Source of the DNA: Leucaena leucocephala
Taxonomy: Eukaryota; Streptophyta; Magnoliopsida; Fabales; Fabaceae
Reading direction: 5' to 3'
Assembly: GCA_037074615.1 (NCBI GenBank)
Contig: CM073545.1
Span: 19,858,001 to 19,922,000, forward strand
Length of the DNA stretch: 64,000 nt
The first letter of the stretch is position 1, and every line of letters starts with the position of its first letter. Below, piece by piece: positions 1 to 10,030 of the stretch. The position numbers and the translations under genes are program-made. Under the pieces are notes generated by a model. That model did no database searches and was not told where the DNA came from. It worked only from the letters and a program-made list of their open reading frames with translations.

Positions 1-1101
1 GTATTTGGATCTGCCTAGGAAATGCAAGCCACATTCCTTCTTCTTTTTCACACGTATCCGAAACGACGAGTTCGGTCCAACATGTTACGACGTCGACTTA
101 CATGACTTCGTTTATACTTTTGTTCTTTCCCCTCAATGACACCCTCAAGGGGGATTTTGCAATCTGAAGCAACATACATCACCTCGTAGCCATTCATTGT
201 TGAAGTTGGTGGGAATATGATCATCGATTTGAAATCTTGGTTTCCTTTTCTCTTCTTGCTAACCACCCCATATTCTTCTCGCAAGATGGCTTTGATCAGG
301 CGTTACGATAAGAATGTAAGTCCACTGATTAAGTTGATCTGTTAGTCACCCAGAAGCTCCATGACCAAGGAAGGAAGAACAAAGAGAAAGCGAATGGCCT
401 GGTAAGAATTGACCCGAAACATCGACTTCACTTTAGATTTCAAGACTAAGGCTTATAATATCTGTTTTGCCAGAAGCTTGTTTTCATTTATTATTTACAT
501 TTTCTTCCATAATAACAGGTCTTTACGCTTACATTTTGAAGCAGCTGTCCCCTCATCTCTCACAATTGTGTGGAGAGGGTCAGTGAGATATATTAACATA
601 TCAAGAGTAAGCATTTCGCTTGAAGAGTCAAGGAAGAGCAACCTACTGAACGTAAACCTTGCGGCTCGACTATTATTATTTGTTAGAATCAGAATTAGAC
701 TAAGAGTGGTCAAAAGTCAAAACGTTAATAAGTAGTTGTTATAGTGAGGCGGTCTGCGAGAGTACTGAAATGTATATTTGATTTTACAAATCCTCTCTCG
801 TAAAACTATTGACATGTTGACGTGAAACTTGCAGGGGAAAAGCCGAAAAGGTGAGAGAATGGAAGAGAACAATGGAAAGAAGAAGAAATACCATATTCAG
901 TTAATCTAATATAACAGACTTAGATCACGGGAGGCAGATGCAACGATTGAGCCTCACAGAAAATGAAACAGTTTTAAGACATTAGTGGACTTACCCAATA
1001 GATCCAACAGGTCCAACAAATTAGTTCTTTCTTTAGTCTGTACAGTAGCTTTATTCCTTTGTAACAAAAAGAAATTTGTATAAAAAAAATAGCTTTATTC
1101 C
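1..1101. other. Intergenic, no recognised gene
   Basis: No gene family is recognised here. A 78-codon reading frame lies on the minus strand at 48-284, and two short overlapping frames lie at about 409-735. None shows a known motif. The stretch ends at the 5' edge of the LINE fragment. Confidence 0.5.
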
Positions 1102-2960
1102 AGAATATTACTGAAAATTGGGATAAATATCGTTTAGCTAAGAAGGAAACGAAGAAGGCGGTGAGTGCGGCTCGTTCTAGAGCTTTTGAGGAATTTTATA
1201 AGGAATTAGGGACAAAGTCGGGAGAACGAAAGATTTATAAGATTGCAAGAGACAGGGAAAGGAAATCGAGGGATTTGGATCAAGTACGATGTATTAAGGA
1301 TGAAGAAGGCAAGGTCTTGGTTGCAGATGGTGATATTAAAGAACGGTGGGAGACCTATTTTTACAAATTGTTTAATGACGAGGGAGGAGGGTCGAGTTAT
1401 GAGATAGGAGATTTATCACGAAAAGTTGAACCAAATTTGGCATTTTACCGTAGGATCCGTGTTGGCGAGGTTAAAGAGGCGCTTAAGAAAATGGAAAATA
1501 GTAAAGCGGTTGGACCTGAAGGTATTCCTATTGAAGTTTGGAAGTGTTTAGGCGAAACGGGGGTGGTGTGGCTTGCTAAACTATTTAATGTGATATTAAG
1601 TTCTAAGAAAATGCCCGATGATTGGAGGAAAAGTACTTTAGTTCCTATTTATAAAAATAAAGGAGATATTCAAAATTGTGCAAATTATAGAGGGATAAAG
1701 CTTATGAGTCACACTATGAAGTTATGGGAAAAGGTAATTGAACACAGGTTGAGATTAGAGACTGATATTACGGAGAATCAGTGTGGTTTCATGCCAGGTA
1801 GGTCTACAATGGAGGAGATTTATTTATTAAGAGGGTTAATGGAAAGGTACCGGACCAAAAGAAGAGATTTGCATTTGATTTTCATTGACTTAGAAAAAGC
1901 ATATGATCGAGTGCCAAGGGAGGTGCTTTGGAGAGCTTTAGAAAAGAAAGGTGTGCGCATGGCATATATCAAAGCAATAAAAGATATGTATGAAGGGGTA
2001 ACTACTACTGTAAGAACGTCTGGGGGCGAAACAAAGGATTTTCCCATAAAGATTGGTCTACATCAGGGATCATCATTGAGTCCTTATTTATTTAATCTGG
2101 TAGTGGATGTTCTAACTAAGCCTATTCAAGATGAAATCCCTAAGTGCATGCTTTTTGCGGATGATATAGTTCTTATGGCGGAGTCAAGAGAAGAGATTAA
2201 TTTTAAACTTGAGTTATGGAGAAGTACTTTAGAGTCGAAGGGTTTTCGTCTGAGTAGAAGTAAGACTGAATACATGCATTGTAATTTTTCTAAGAGGCAA
2301 GTTAGAAGTAACTTGGAGGTCAGATTAGGAGATCAAGTTATTCCACAAATAGATAAGTTCAAATATTTGGGATCAATTATACAGAAAGATGGTGAAATTT
2401 TGGAGGATGTTAATCATAGAATCCAGGCTGGGTAGTTTAAATGGAGAAAGGCTACTGGGGTTATATGTGATCGGAAAGTACCAGATAAAGTAAAAGGAAA
2501 GTTTTATCGTACTGCTATAAGACCAGCAATGCTTTATGGAAGTGAATGTTGGGCTTTAAAAGGACAGCAAGAGCATAAAATTGGGGTAGCCGAAATGAGG
2601 ATGTTGAGATGGATGTGTGGGCATACAAGAAAAGATAAGATTCGCAATGAACAAATACGGGGAAGAGTTGGAGTGGCACCTATTAAGGAGAAAATAGTGG
2701 AGAACCGTCTTAGGTGGTTTGGACACGTACAAAGAAGGCCAAGGGATGCGCCGGTGAGGAGGGTGGATCAAACGGATTGGAGTCCGGTTAAAAGGAGTCG
2801 AGGAAGGCCAAAGAAAACGCTCAACGAGGTCATTGAGCGGGATCTCCGGGTCAATAACCTATCTAAGGATTTAGTTTTTGACAGAGCACAATGGCGTTAT
2901 ATGATCCATGTAGCCGATCCCATTTAATGGGAAAAGGCTTTGTTGTTGTTGTTGTTGTTG
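1102..2960 (+). mobile_element. 5'-truncated RTE-like LINE retrotransposon with (TTG)n tail
   Basis: This is the 3' part of a non-LTR retrotransposon on the plus strand. Coding similarity starts near 1102, upstream of the first ATG-like codon, and runs to 2927. Reverse transcriptase blocks are visible in order: a GPEGIPIEVWKCLG block, the FIDLEKAYDRVPRE block, the HQGSSLSPYLFNLV block and the catalytic FADDIVLM box. A thumb region with KFKYLGS follows. The frame is interrupted once by TAG at 2433-2435, where relatives normally have tryptophan after IQAG. It then continues in the same frame through YGSECWALK to the stop at 2925-2927. The element ends in GTT/TTG repeats at 2938-2960 instead of poly(A), as RTE-clade elements do. 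The endonuclease domain is missing, so this is a dead-on-arrival copy. No convincing target-site duplication was found. Confidence 0.9.
1161..2927 (+). pseudogene. LINE reverse transcriptase ORF, 5'-truncated with one internal stop
   Basis: This is the RT-encoding part of the LINE fragment. It is open from upstream of 1161 to the TAG at 2433-2435 and again to 2925-2927. The two parts share one frame, so only a single nonsense change separates them. The FADD catalytic box lies near 2155-2166. With the apurinic endonuclease domain and the 5' end missing, no complete protein can be made. The near-intact coding state suggests a fairly recent insertion, or at least slow decay. Confidence 0.85.
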
Positions 2961-3270
2961 TATTCTATTCATTGTATACGGGTTACTCTCTTGTATACAC
3001 TTTAGGATTTACAACCCTTTATATATAAAGAATAGCAAAGGGCCTGGTGATGCACGCCTCATTTATCAGTTATCCCATTGTTTTCTAGCTAAAGTTTGTC
3101 TAACTGTCACCACGCAAAAACATAAATTGAACACCAATTCTTGTTTATTCTTCACTTTTATTGAACAGGCCGGGAAAGGAAAAGTAAAAAAGAAGTCACG
3201 GTAAAATCCCACATAACTTGAACTAAAATGGGCAAGAAGAGAAGTGCAAGAGATGAAGAAACAATAGAAA
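2961..3270. other. 3' flank between LINE and laccase pseudogene
   Basis: This AT-rich stretch lies downstream of the laccase stop on the minus strand and probably holds its former 3' UTR. No other feature is seen. Confidence 0.4.
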
Positions 3271-3829
3271 TCAGCACTTAGGGAGATCAGGGGGAGGAGG
3301 AGGCAGCTTCTGATCAGGGTTCTTCCCATCTTCCACAATCCAAGCAATCCTCAATCCCCAACTCAGGTGTACATCGAAGTGGCAGTGCATCAGCCACACT
3401 CCTGTTTCAAATCAAATAACTCGAAATTAACTAAATTTTCATTCACGGTGAACAGAGATAGAATAATACCCACCTGGGTTGTCTGCCAAGAAACGTATTG
3501 CAACCCACACCCAGAAGGCAAACCCACAGTGTTCCTCTCAACAGGATCCACAAGGTTAAACTTTTGTGGGTCTGTCACGGGATTGAAGTTCCCAAGACCT
3601 TGACCCACAGCTTAAAAATTGTACCCATGAAGATGTAAGGGATGGCTCTCCGCTCCTAAAATGCTCGTGTCCTGCGACACTACCTCCACGCTGGTATTAA
3701 AGGGTATGACCAAAGCCTTCGTTCCGTTGCTCACTGCAGTGTTATTGAGAGGAGTACCCGTATAGTTAAATGGTGTGAGTGGGAAAGCCGGGAAGTCCGG
3801 GGTGTAAATTTTTGCCTGCCCGAAGAAAC

Positions 3830-4128
3830 TGTTAACAATATTAATTGGAGAAGAACATCTTCATATTCATTAACTATTGAGCAACATGCTCATTACAATT
3901 ATAGTAACCCACTTAGGTTACATACTAATCTACCCTCACTTGAGGGAGATGAACCAACCCCACTTAGGGACTTTGAGGGGAGACCCAAGTTACCCTCTCC
4001 CTCACTATGGTGAGGATTACACAATCTCACACACTTAACCAATAAACTAGAACCCTTTATATAGACTTAGGGTCATCTAGTAACCAAGTGATTAACACTA
4101 ATCACCTAATTAATTCAACCTTTTAACA
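3830..4128 (-). repeat. LTR (3' LTR in element orientation)
   Basis: This 299-bp terminal repeat has TG...CA ends in the context TGTTA...TAACA. It is preceded on the minus strand by a polypurine-like tract at 4129-4137. It differs from the partner LTR by four transitions. A TATA-like TTTATATAGA lies at about 4056-4065. Confidence 0.93.
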
Positions 4129-4489
4129 CCCCAGCTCAAGTTGACACCCCTTAACTCTAGGTGTTCAACTTGCCAACACAACACACAAAGGAGTAAGGTG
4201 AATTAAATCAAACCACTTTCATTTTACAAAATACGATATGAAAATTTCTTCAAAAACTTTCTATGCACACCAATTTCTTCTCTCAGAACCTGAAGGTGCT
4301 TCTTCAACATCAAAGTGGTTCTCTTCATCATATTTCCATGCATCATGAACATTGCAAGCATGAATCATGGCCCACCAATTGCTTCAAATCTACTTCCATG
4401 CTTCAGACAAGTTATCCATTGCAATAGAAACCTTATCTGAAAAGAGAATTCCAACCCAAACTGAATCAGATAATTCCAAATCAAATAAT

Positions 4490-4582
4490 TGTTGTGGAAC
4501 CGTTGATGCCACGCACATCATGATGACCCTTCCTGCTGTCCAAACCTCAGATGACTGGTGTGACCAGGAGAACAATTCAACG
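4490..4582 (+). pseudogene. PIF/Harbinger-derived nuclease (ALP1-like) fragment A inside the LTR element
   Basis: The plus strand reads CCGTVDATHIMMTLPAVQT followed by SDDWCDQEN. This is the DDE-type nuclease block of plant PIF/Harbinger-derived proteins, the family that includes the domesticated Arabidopsis ALP1. The next residues should continue through roughly 180 more amino acids of the nuclease. Instead the sequence switches to an ALIS-like coding region at about 4580. The fragment is antisense to the LTR element that carries it. It is a non-functional piece. Confidence 0.82.
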
Positions 4583-4924
4583 AGCTCGACTGGTGCTAAA
4601 GAGGGACCCTCGGGTCCTTATTCCAAGAAGAATTCCAAGAAACCCAAACATTCTAAATTTTCATAGCAAGAACTTCCTGCATGGAAACCAATTCTATCAC
4701 CAGGATGGGTCATTTCCACATTTGCTTTAACCGGAATCATTTTCATTCCTGTTGGCCTCGCATCATTATCGGCATCAGAAAAGGTTGTGGAACTTCCATT
4801 TCGGTATGACCAATAATGCATTCCTCATGATTATAGTAACAATCCAGAGGCATATATTAAAAGCACTACTACCAACAAGACATGCACTGCGACATGCAAA
4901 GTTGAAAAGGCAATGAAATCCCCA
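4580..4924 (+). pseudogene. ALIS/CDC50 (LEM3 family) fragment captured in the LTR element
   Basis: The plus-strand frame reads SSTGAKEG, then KNSKKPKHSKFS, QELPAWKPILSPGWVIST, a hydrophobic segment, FIPVGLASL, VVELPFRYDQ and CIPHDY. This matches the N-terminal cytoplasmic tail, first membrane span and start of the exoplasmic loop of ALA-interacting subunits, the beta subunits of P4-ATPase lipid flippases. The expected ATG before SSTG is ACG at 4580-4582. Stops interrupt the frame at 4664-4666 (TAG where relatives have Gln) and 4814-4816. It ends at about 4924 inside a short overlap (CAGTAAG) with the returning PIF sequence. It is a decayed N-terminal fragment, recognised from family motifs. 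Confidence 0.8.
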
Positions 4925-5136
4925 GTAAGGTAATGTGGAGACCAGATAAGAGGAAATTGTCGAGTATTATCTTAATATGTTGCTTGCTTCATAATATAAT
5001 AATTGATAGTGGAGATGCTTTGCATCAAGATGTTGCCTTGTCAGGTCATCATGATTCTGGATATGGAGAACAATATTGTAAGCATGTTGATCCTTTAGGA
5101 AAGAGCTTGAGAGATGATTTGGCTAAGGCCTTGTAA
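4924..5136 (+). pseudogene. PIF/Harbinger-derived nuclease (ALP1-like) fragment B, C-terminus
   Basis: The frame reads SKVMWRPDKRKL, then ILICCLLHNIIID, LSGHHDSGYGEQ and VDPLGKSLRDDLAKAL, and stops at 5134-5136. This is the C-terminal end of the same ALP1-like family as fragment A. In relatives SKVMWRPDK follows a long central region that is absent here and replaced by the ALIS-like segment. The C-terminal frame itself is open. Confidence 0.85.
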
Positions 5137-6102
5137 ACATTAAAAGCAATTTGAGCTTCTTAGTTCTGTGAGACTCGCGCCGTGGTAAACTTTCTTTTGT
5201 TAAAATTGAGACTCGCGCCGTCTAGTACTCTACACCTGTGGTCTACCAGAGTGTCTTACTCAACGTAGCAACAGTGAAAGAAGAGAGGAGAGGAAGCTGG
5301 AATGATTCTGCCAACTAAACACCACACCAGGAACGCGACGGGAAGTGCGAGGCCTATCATTGGGACGGCTCTGGATTGATGAATGAGGACGATTTTTCAC
5401 ATGAATCTTGAACCCATTCTTGAAGTCCCGATCAGTTTCTTGGACAACGACATCGTTCACAACATCTCCTTGCAATCCAGAATTCCTTCTCGATCATTCT
5501 TCTCCTTTCGCATTGCTCATACCTCAGTCATTTCCTGGGTTACAGCTGTTGCTAAAATGCTCCTTCTTTCTCTGTTTTTTTTTTTTGAGTGAAGTCCTCT
5601 ACTCCCTCGGTCGAGTAGCAAGAAGACTCTAGCAAGAAAAAGAAAGAAGATGTCGCGGTCGCTAGTCGTCCGACGACCAGCCCTCTCCAGATCGTTTCCT
5701 CGGTGAACAATGTAGCGTAGACTAGCTATCATTTGAGGAGAAAGAAGATGCCATAAGCTCCCTCTAGTTCATCACAGTCGCTAGAAGAGAAAGAGGCCGA
5801 CGCAATTCTGATTCAACCGTACTCTAATATTTGCTGTGCTCCAAGATTTCTTGTTCTTGGGCGACGGTTATTTCTCCAGATGATGATCCGCATGGATTTT
5901 CTGGTTCTTCTATCACTGCTAAAGATTCACCATCATCAATCTCTAACGTAGATGCCATAGCCTCCTTTTCAGGTCTTCTTGAGAATTCTTGTCCATCTGG
6001 TTCTTCATCTTCTGGAGAATCATTAGCATTATTCTGTGAGGTTGAAGCTTCATCCTTCCAAGGTCTGCTTGAGATTGCCTGATCATTCCTGCTTTGATAC
6101 CA

Positions 6103-6401
6103 TGTTAACAATATTAATTGGAGAAGAACATCTTCATATTCATTAACTATTGAGCAACATGCTCATTACAATTATAGTAACCCACTTGGGTTACATACTA
6201 ATCTACCCTCACTTGAGGGAGATGAACCAACCCCACTTAGGGACTTTGAGGGGAGACCCAAGTTACCCTCTCCCTCACTATGGTGAGGATTACACAATCT
6301 CACACACTTAACCAATAGACTAGGACCCTTTATATAGACTTAGGGTCATCTAGTAACCAAGTGATTAACACTAATCACCTAATTAATTCAACCTTCTAAC
6401 A
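6103..6401 (-). repeat. LTR (5' LTR in element orientation)
   Basis: This 299-bp repeat is about 98.7% identical to the copy at 3830-4128. On the minus strand it is followed without a gap by the primer-binding site at 6091-6102. The GAAAC target-site duplication lies directly beyond it at 6402-6406. Confidence 0.93.
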
Positions 6402-7470
6402 GAAACGCTGTTGCAGGATGGCCACGGAAGGCAGAGGAAAGGATTTTTTTTTTATATATATACAAAGAGGAAAGGATTATGTTATTCATGGAAGCCTGAA
6501 ATTTGGACAATTAGTGGGCCCTTGACAGGTTTGGTTTCTTGGGCATGGGCTGCTCCCGAGGCCCACGGTGAAGAAAAAGTGCCTGTCCACTTTCCGGGGC
6601 ACGTTGGCTGGGTACATGGGACTGTTCAAACTACGAAATTTGCTGCTCAAGTTGGCGACGAAAAAGGTGTCACTGATAGCAGGAAGGGCAGGTTTCAAAC
6701 CAACATGGTTGATGTTGGAGTGGTTTTGATATTCAAGGATGCCAGAAACAGTGTAATTGTCGAAAGTGCCCATTCCAGTAAAGTAGGGTTGGCCCAGAAT
6801 GAAGAAAGTCGCGTTAGGGTAAAACGGTTTTATTCGGAGAAGGACGTTTGTTGTTTGCCCTGGTGCAACGAGGATGGTGTCGGAAGTGAAGGGCTTGACG
6901 TAAGATGCATCGGCTTCGACCACAGTGAGGCTGTGATTCGCTGTTCGGAAGAAGAGCTCGTCGTTGAGTGCGGCGTTGATCAGTCGGAGCATGTACGTCT
7001 TTCCCGCTTTCACCTTTATCCTCAACGTGTCTGCCCATCATCATAATAACCATCAAATGCTTAATAATTCTGAGAAAAGAATTGAAAACTTTGTAGTGGT
7101 TGAGGCTGAAGGGATAAGGGAAGTACCATTAAAGGTGCAGGCATCGGAGACATTGGAACCCGCACCTGTCTGAAGCGCTTGTGAAATAACAGCCTCTGGA
7201 TCAGCACTCCACCTCTCTCCGAAGAGGATGGTATGTTCCTTGTAGGGTTTGGGAAAAGGATAAGGATAAGATCCGTTGCGCCTGGGCAGAATAATGAGGG
7301 GACCATATAGGGTTGCCCTTAACCAGGAGATGTGAGCATGCCAGGACAAGGTTCCTCTTTGGCCAACAATGATGAAGTTATACACATAGCTCCCACCCGT
7401 TTGAATCGGACATTTTGAGTTATGTACGATGGCCCATTCGACCATCCGCTCCTCACTTGTCTCACTCCTT

Positions 7471-8195
7471 GCCTGCACTAATTGTATTAACTGTTTCAAC
7501 ATTCATTCATTCATTCATTGTACTACTTTTTCTTGTCTACTTACGTTACATGAATTAAGAATATGGAAGCTCGTGTCCGATATTACATTACCAGTGGATG
7601 CTGATGTTGTTTGGAATATCATTAAAGGATAAAATAAAAAGTACTGATTTATTGAAATTCTAAAGTAAGAACCATTTTAGATAGCTTGAGAACAAACGAA
7701 GTTTTTTTTTTACCGAAATGCCAAAATGAATGCATGTATAACACCGGAATATGTATAAGTGACCTTAATTACCTTAATTAGACCACACACTAGCGAAGAA
7801 ATTTTTCTTAAAGCACTTGTAATTTAGACCGTAACAACAAACTATGAGCTAATTAATTAAAATCTGGAAATAGTGTAGCGAACTTGGACACTTTACCAAA
7901 GTTTATTCCCACATTAAAGATATCCGTCCCTACCCACATGATCAACACATCTCAATCTCATTGTCTAACCAGTAGAATGATTGAACCAATAAACTGGTGC
8001 ACTATATATAAACATTACGATTTCATTTCCAAACATAGAAAATTAGTTAAATTACATGATCTTTATTAATATATAAAACATCTGATGAGTGGGGCAAATT
8101 AACAAAGAAGCATTATCATCACATGCATATACAGTAAACAGAACATCAACCCACAGAGAATCGGAGTTATATATATTGAGTTGGGCAAATATATA
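7471..8195. other. Intergenic between laccase remnant and ZIP2
   Basis: An (ATTC)n microsatellite lies at about 7499-7518. I searched here for the missing first laccase exons (HWHG motif) and found none. The rest is AT-rich. The right part is downstream of the ZIP2 stop and probably includes its 3' UTR. Confidence 0.45.
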
Positions 8196-9604
8196 TCAGT
8201 CCCATATCATGACAAGGGCGATAACAGCGATCCCAGAAAGAACAGCAAGAAACTTGAACCAAGGAGAGACGAAACGGGTCTTTGTGGTGGGTTTGAAGCC
8301 TTTGGATATCAGGTGATTGATGGCAACATAGATGAAAACCCCACAAGCAAGACCCATGGAGATTGAGTATATCCAATCAGCGGTGCGGCCCTCTGCTGTA
8401 GCGTCGATGGCGATTCCTATTCCGACGCCTATTGGGCTTGAGACTGCAAACGCAAAGGAATACACCACCGTTGCCAGAAACGGTCTCTTTGGCAGCATCC
8501 TCAGCAGCGCAATCCCCATCCCTATCGCTGCAAATATCTTGTGCAGCGATATTGTCCATAAGTTCCTCCATGCCTCCCCCTTGCTCCCTATTTCATTCAT
8601 TATTCATATACAAACATTATGAACACGATTCTAGGCTACCTAGTTAGTTTTTGTTAAGCATATTCCTCTTTTAATTTCAACATTACTGTTTTCATCTTTA
8701 GCCCTAAAGTTACGTTTCAGTTACGGTAGCCAGATAACTTAACTGTTGAAGCTTACACTCATTCGTCACTTGTGAAAGACCCGATATGCTAAATCGAAGC
8801 CAGCAAACTTATATTCTTAAGATGCTCTTATTCAGTAAAAGGAAAATTATCATTGTGAAACTAGTATGATATATATTATGTTGAACAGATCCCACGTAAT
8901 TTATACTATTTACTAAGATAGGGAAGGGAGACCATCACTATGATATGTTTCCTGGAGGAAATGATCAACAAGCTATAAGTGTGTTTGTGTATTGAAATTA
9001 TTGAAATACCTGAAACTCCGACGGCGATCCCCTCAAAAACGGAATGAAAACACAAGGCAAGGATGAGAAGGATGGTGTCTCCCACATTAGAAGTCTTGAC
9101 AAAAATGGGGTTAACCTCCAATTCAACCTCTTGGGCTTGTTCTTGGGGTGTTCTTCCTTCTTCCAGTTCCAACACTTTGGCTTCCCTCTCCTTATTGCTA
9201 GTCACATAAATCACTATACAATCGCCAAGCATGGTGAGCAGATAGCCCCCACAAGCCAGCATGAAGGCGAAAGGGTATGTTTTGGTGGTGAGATCACGGA
9301 AGGTCTCATTGGCATCGCTCAAGAAATGTATCATAGAAGTTCCCAAGAAAACCCCACCCGCGAATTGAGTTCCCAGGAGAAGAAACGTCTCGTTCCACCG
9401 GAAAAAGTACGGCGACATTCCCCCGGCAAAGGTGCTCACTAGTAAAATTATCAAACACCATATTTTTACTAAGATCAGTCCCCTTGAACTTAAATCTACC
9501 GTCTCTCCGTCGTCGTGTTCGTCGCCGCCTCCGTGAGCTTCGATCAGACTCAGGTGCCAGCCAATGAGGGACACAAGTAGAAGCGTTGACCTTAGGGCAG
9601 CCAT
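8196..9604 (-). CDS. ZIP2: ZIP-family metal transporter, ZIP2-like
   Basis: ZIP proteins carry zinc, and for ZIP2 probably also manganese, across membranes into the cytosol. Exon 1 is 9010-9604 and exon 2 is 8196-8587. The intron (8588-9009) starts GTATTT and ends TAG, and the joined CDS encodes 328 residues. The N-terminus has a hydrophobic signal-like segment ending near EAHGGGDEHDDGE. Membrane spans include the KIWCLIILLVSTFAGG and LLGTQFAGGVFLGTSMIHF regions. The conserved TM4 block HSVFEGIAVG and TM5 block SLHKIFAAIGMG carry the metal-site histidines. The protein ends VIALVMIWD, as ZIP2 orthologues do. The cytosolic loop is short and lacks the His-rich cluster of many ZIPs. The start is the first ATG before the signal segment. 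Confidence 0.93.
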
Positions 9605-9855
9605 GGAAGCCTACAGGTGTTGTGTATACCTGGATGGCTAACGTGTTTTGTATAATATCACATGTATGGGTTAGTACTATGTAGATTGTACTGCAATTTG
9701 ACTTTTCTGGGTTATGTATCGGATCACTTGTACTACACCACATGGGCAACTATATTTAACCGAAATTTAATTATGATAATGTTGTAAGATTTGATCATCA
9801 GTTTACTATAGCACATATATATAAAGATTATAATAAGGTTGTCGTCTTGTGTAGT

Positions 9856-10013
9856 GAAGGGCCGGCTTGGCTCAGCGGTAAGCTCGCTTGCCGTGGGGTC
9901 TGAGGTCGCGAGTTCGAACCAGCCTCCCTGCAAAGCAGGGGTAAGGCTGCTTAGATTATTCCCTTCCCCAGCACCCCCACCAAGTGGGGACTCGAACTGG
10001 GTTGGCCCTTTTA
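9856..10013 (+). mobile_element. tRNA-derived SINE (Au-like) with 17-bp target-site duplication
   Basis: The 158-bp body starts with a tRNA-like head. Box A is TGGCTCAGCGG at about 9869 and box B is GAGTTCGAACC at about 9909. The tail region ends GGGTTGGCCCTTTTA, similar to the oligo-T ending of Au-type plant SINEs. It is bracketed by exact 17-bp repeats (9839-9855 and 10014-10030). It differs from the SINE family at 21.5, 41.2 and 62.2 kb. Confidence 0.85.
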
Positions 10014-10030
10014 TTGTCGTCTTGTGTAGT

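Larger units (their letters stand above)
3830..6401 (-). mobile_element. Non-autonomous Copia-type LTR retrotransposon carrying captured host-gene fragments
   Basis: Two 299-bp LTRs (3830-4128 and 6103-6401) begin TGTTA and end TAACA, and differ at only four positions, all transitions. A perfect 5-bp target-site duplication GAAAC flanks the element at 3825-3829 and 6402-6406. Reading on the minus strand, the 12 bases directly after the LTR (6102 to 6091) are TGGTATCAAAGC, a one-mismatch match to the initiator-tRNA-Met primer site of plant Copia elements. A purine-rich GAGCTGGGG precedes the other LTR (4137-4129). These set the orientation as minus. The 1974-bp interior encodes no gag or pol domain. 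It holds antisense fragments of a PIF/Harbinger-derived gene and an ALIS/CDC50 gene at 4490-5136. It also holds a 15-bp direct repeat (5169-5183 and 5207-5221) and a 95-codon minus-strand frame at 5824-6111 of unknown origin. Confidence 0.93.
3271..7470 (-). pseudogene. Laccase (multicopper oxidase) pseudogene, split by a retrotransposon
   Basis: Laccases oxidise monolignols and other phenolics in the apoplast. Recognisable minus-strand exons are about 7127-7470, 6407-7030, 3474-3824 and 3271-3401. Introns with GT-AG ends lie at 7031-7126 and 3402-3473. Copper-site motifs visible are WHAHISWLRAT (L2), HPLHLHGYNF (L3) and HCHFDVHLSWGL (L4), and the C-terminus is the usual DLPKC. The gene is dead. 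No exon with the first copper motif (HWHG) was found upstream. There are frameshifts near 7414 (two extra bases), near 6495 and near 3515. TAA replaces a phenylalanine codon at 3612-3614. A 13-bp duplication surrounds 6446-6465, and a 2.57 kb LTR element is inserted in an exon at 3830-6401. It was recognised from conserved laccase blocks. Which family member it derives from is not resolved. Confidence 0.92.

Noticed and set aside
48..284. 78-codon minus-strand frame near the window start
   Set aside because: No recognised domain and no splice-compatible neighbouring exon.
5824..6111. Minus-strand frame beginning across the primer-binding site of the LTR element as a gag gene
   Set aside because: No gag motifs (no zinc knuckle or Copia-type gag block). 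Kept only as an unassigned frame in the element entry.
6411..7046. 211-codon plus-strand frame
   Set aside because: It is the antisense shadow of the laccase exon, whose minus-strand translation carries clear laccase motifs.
9860..9925. tRNA-gene-like boxes A and B
   Set aside because: The sequence does not fold as a complete tRNA, continues into a SINE body and has target-site duplications. The same reasoning applies to the 21.5, 41.2 and 62.2 kb copies.
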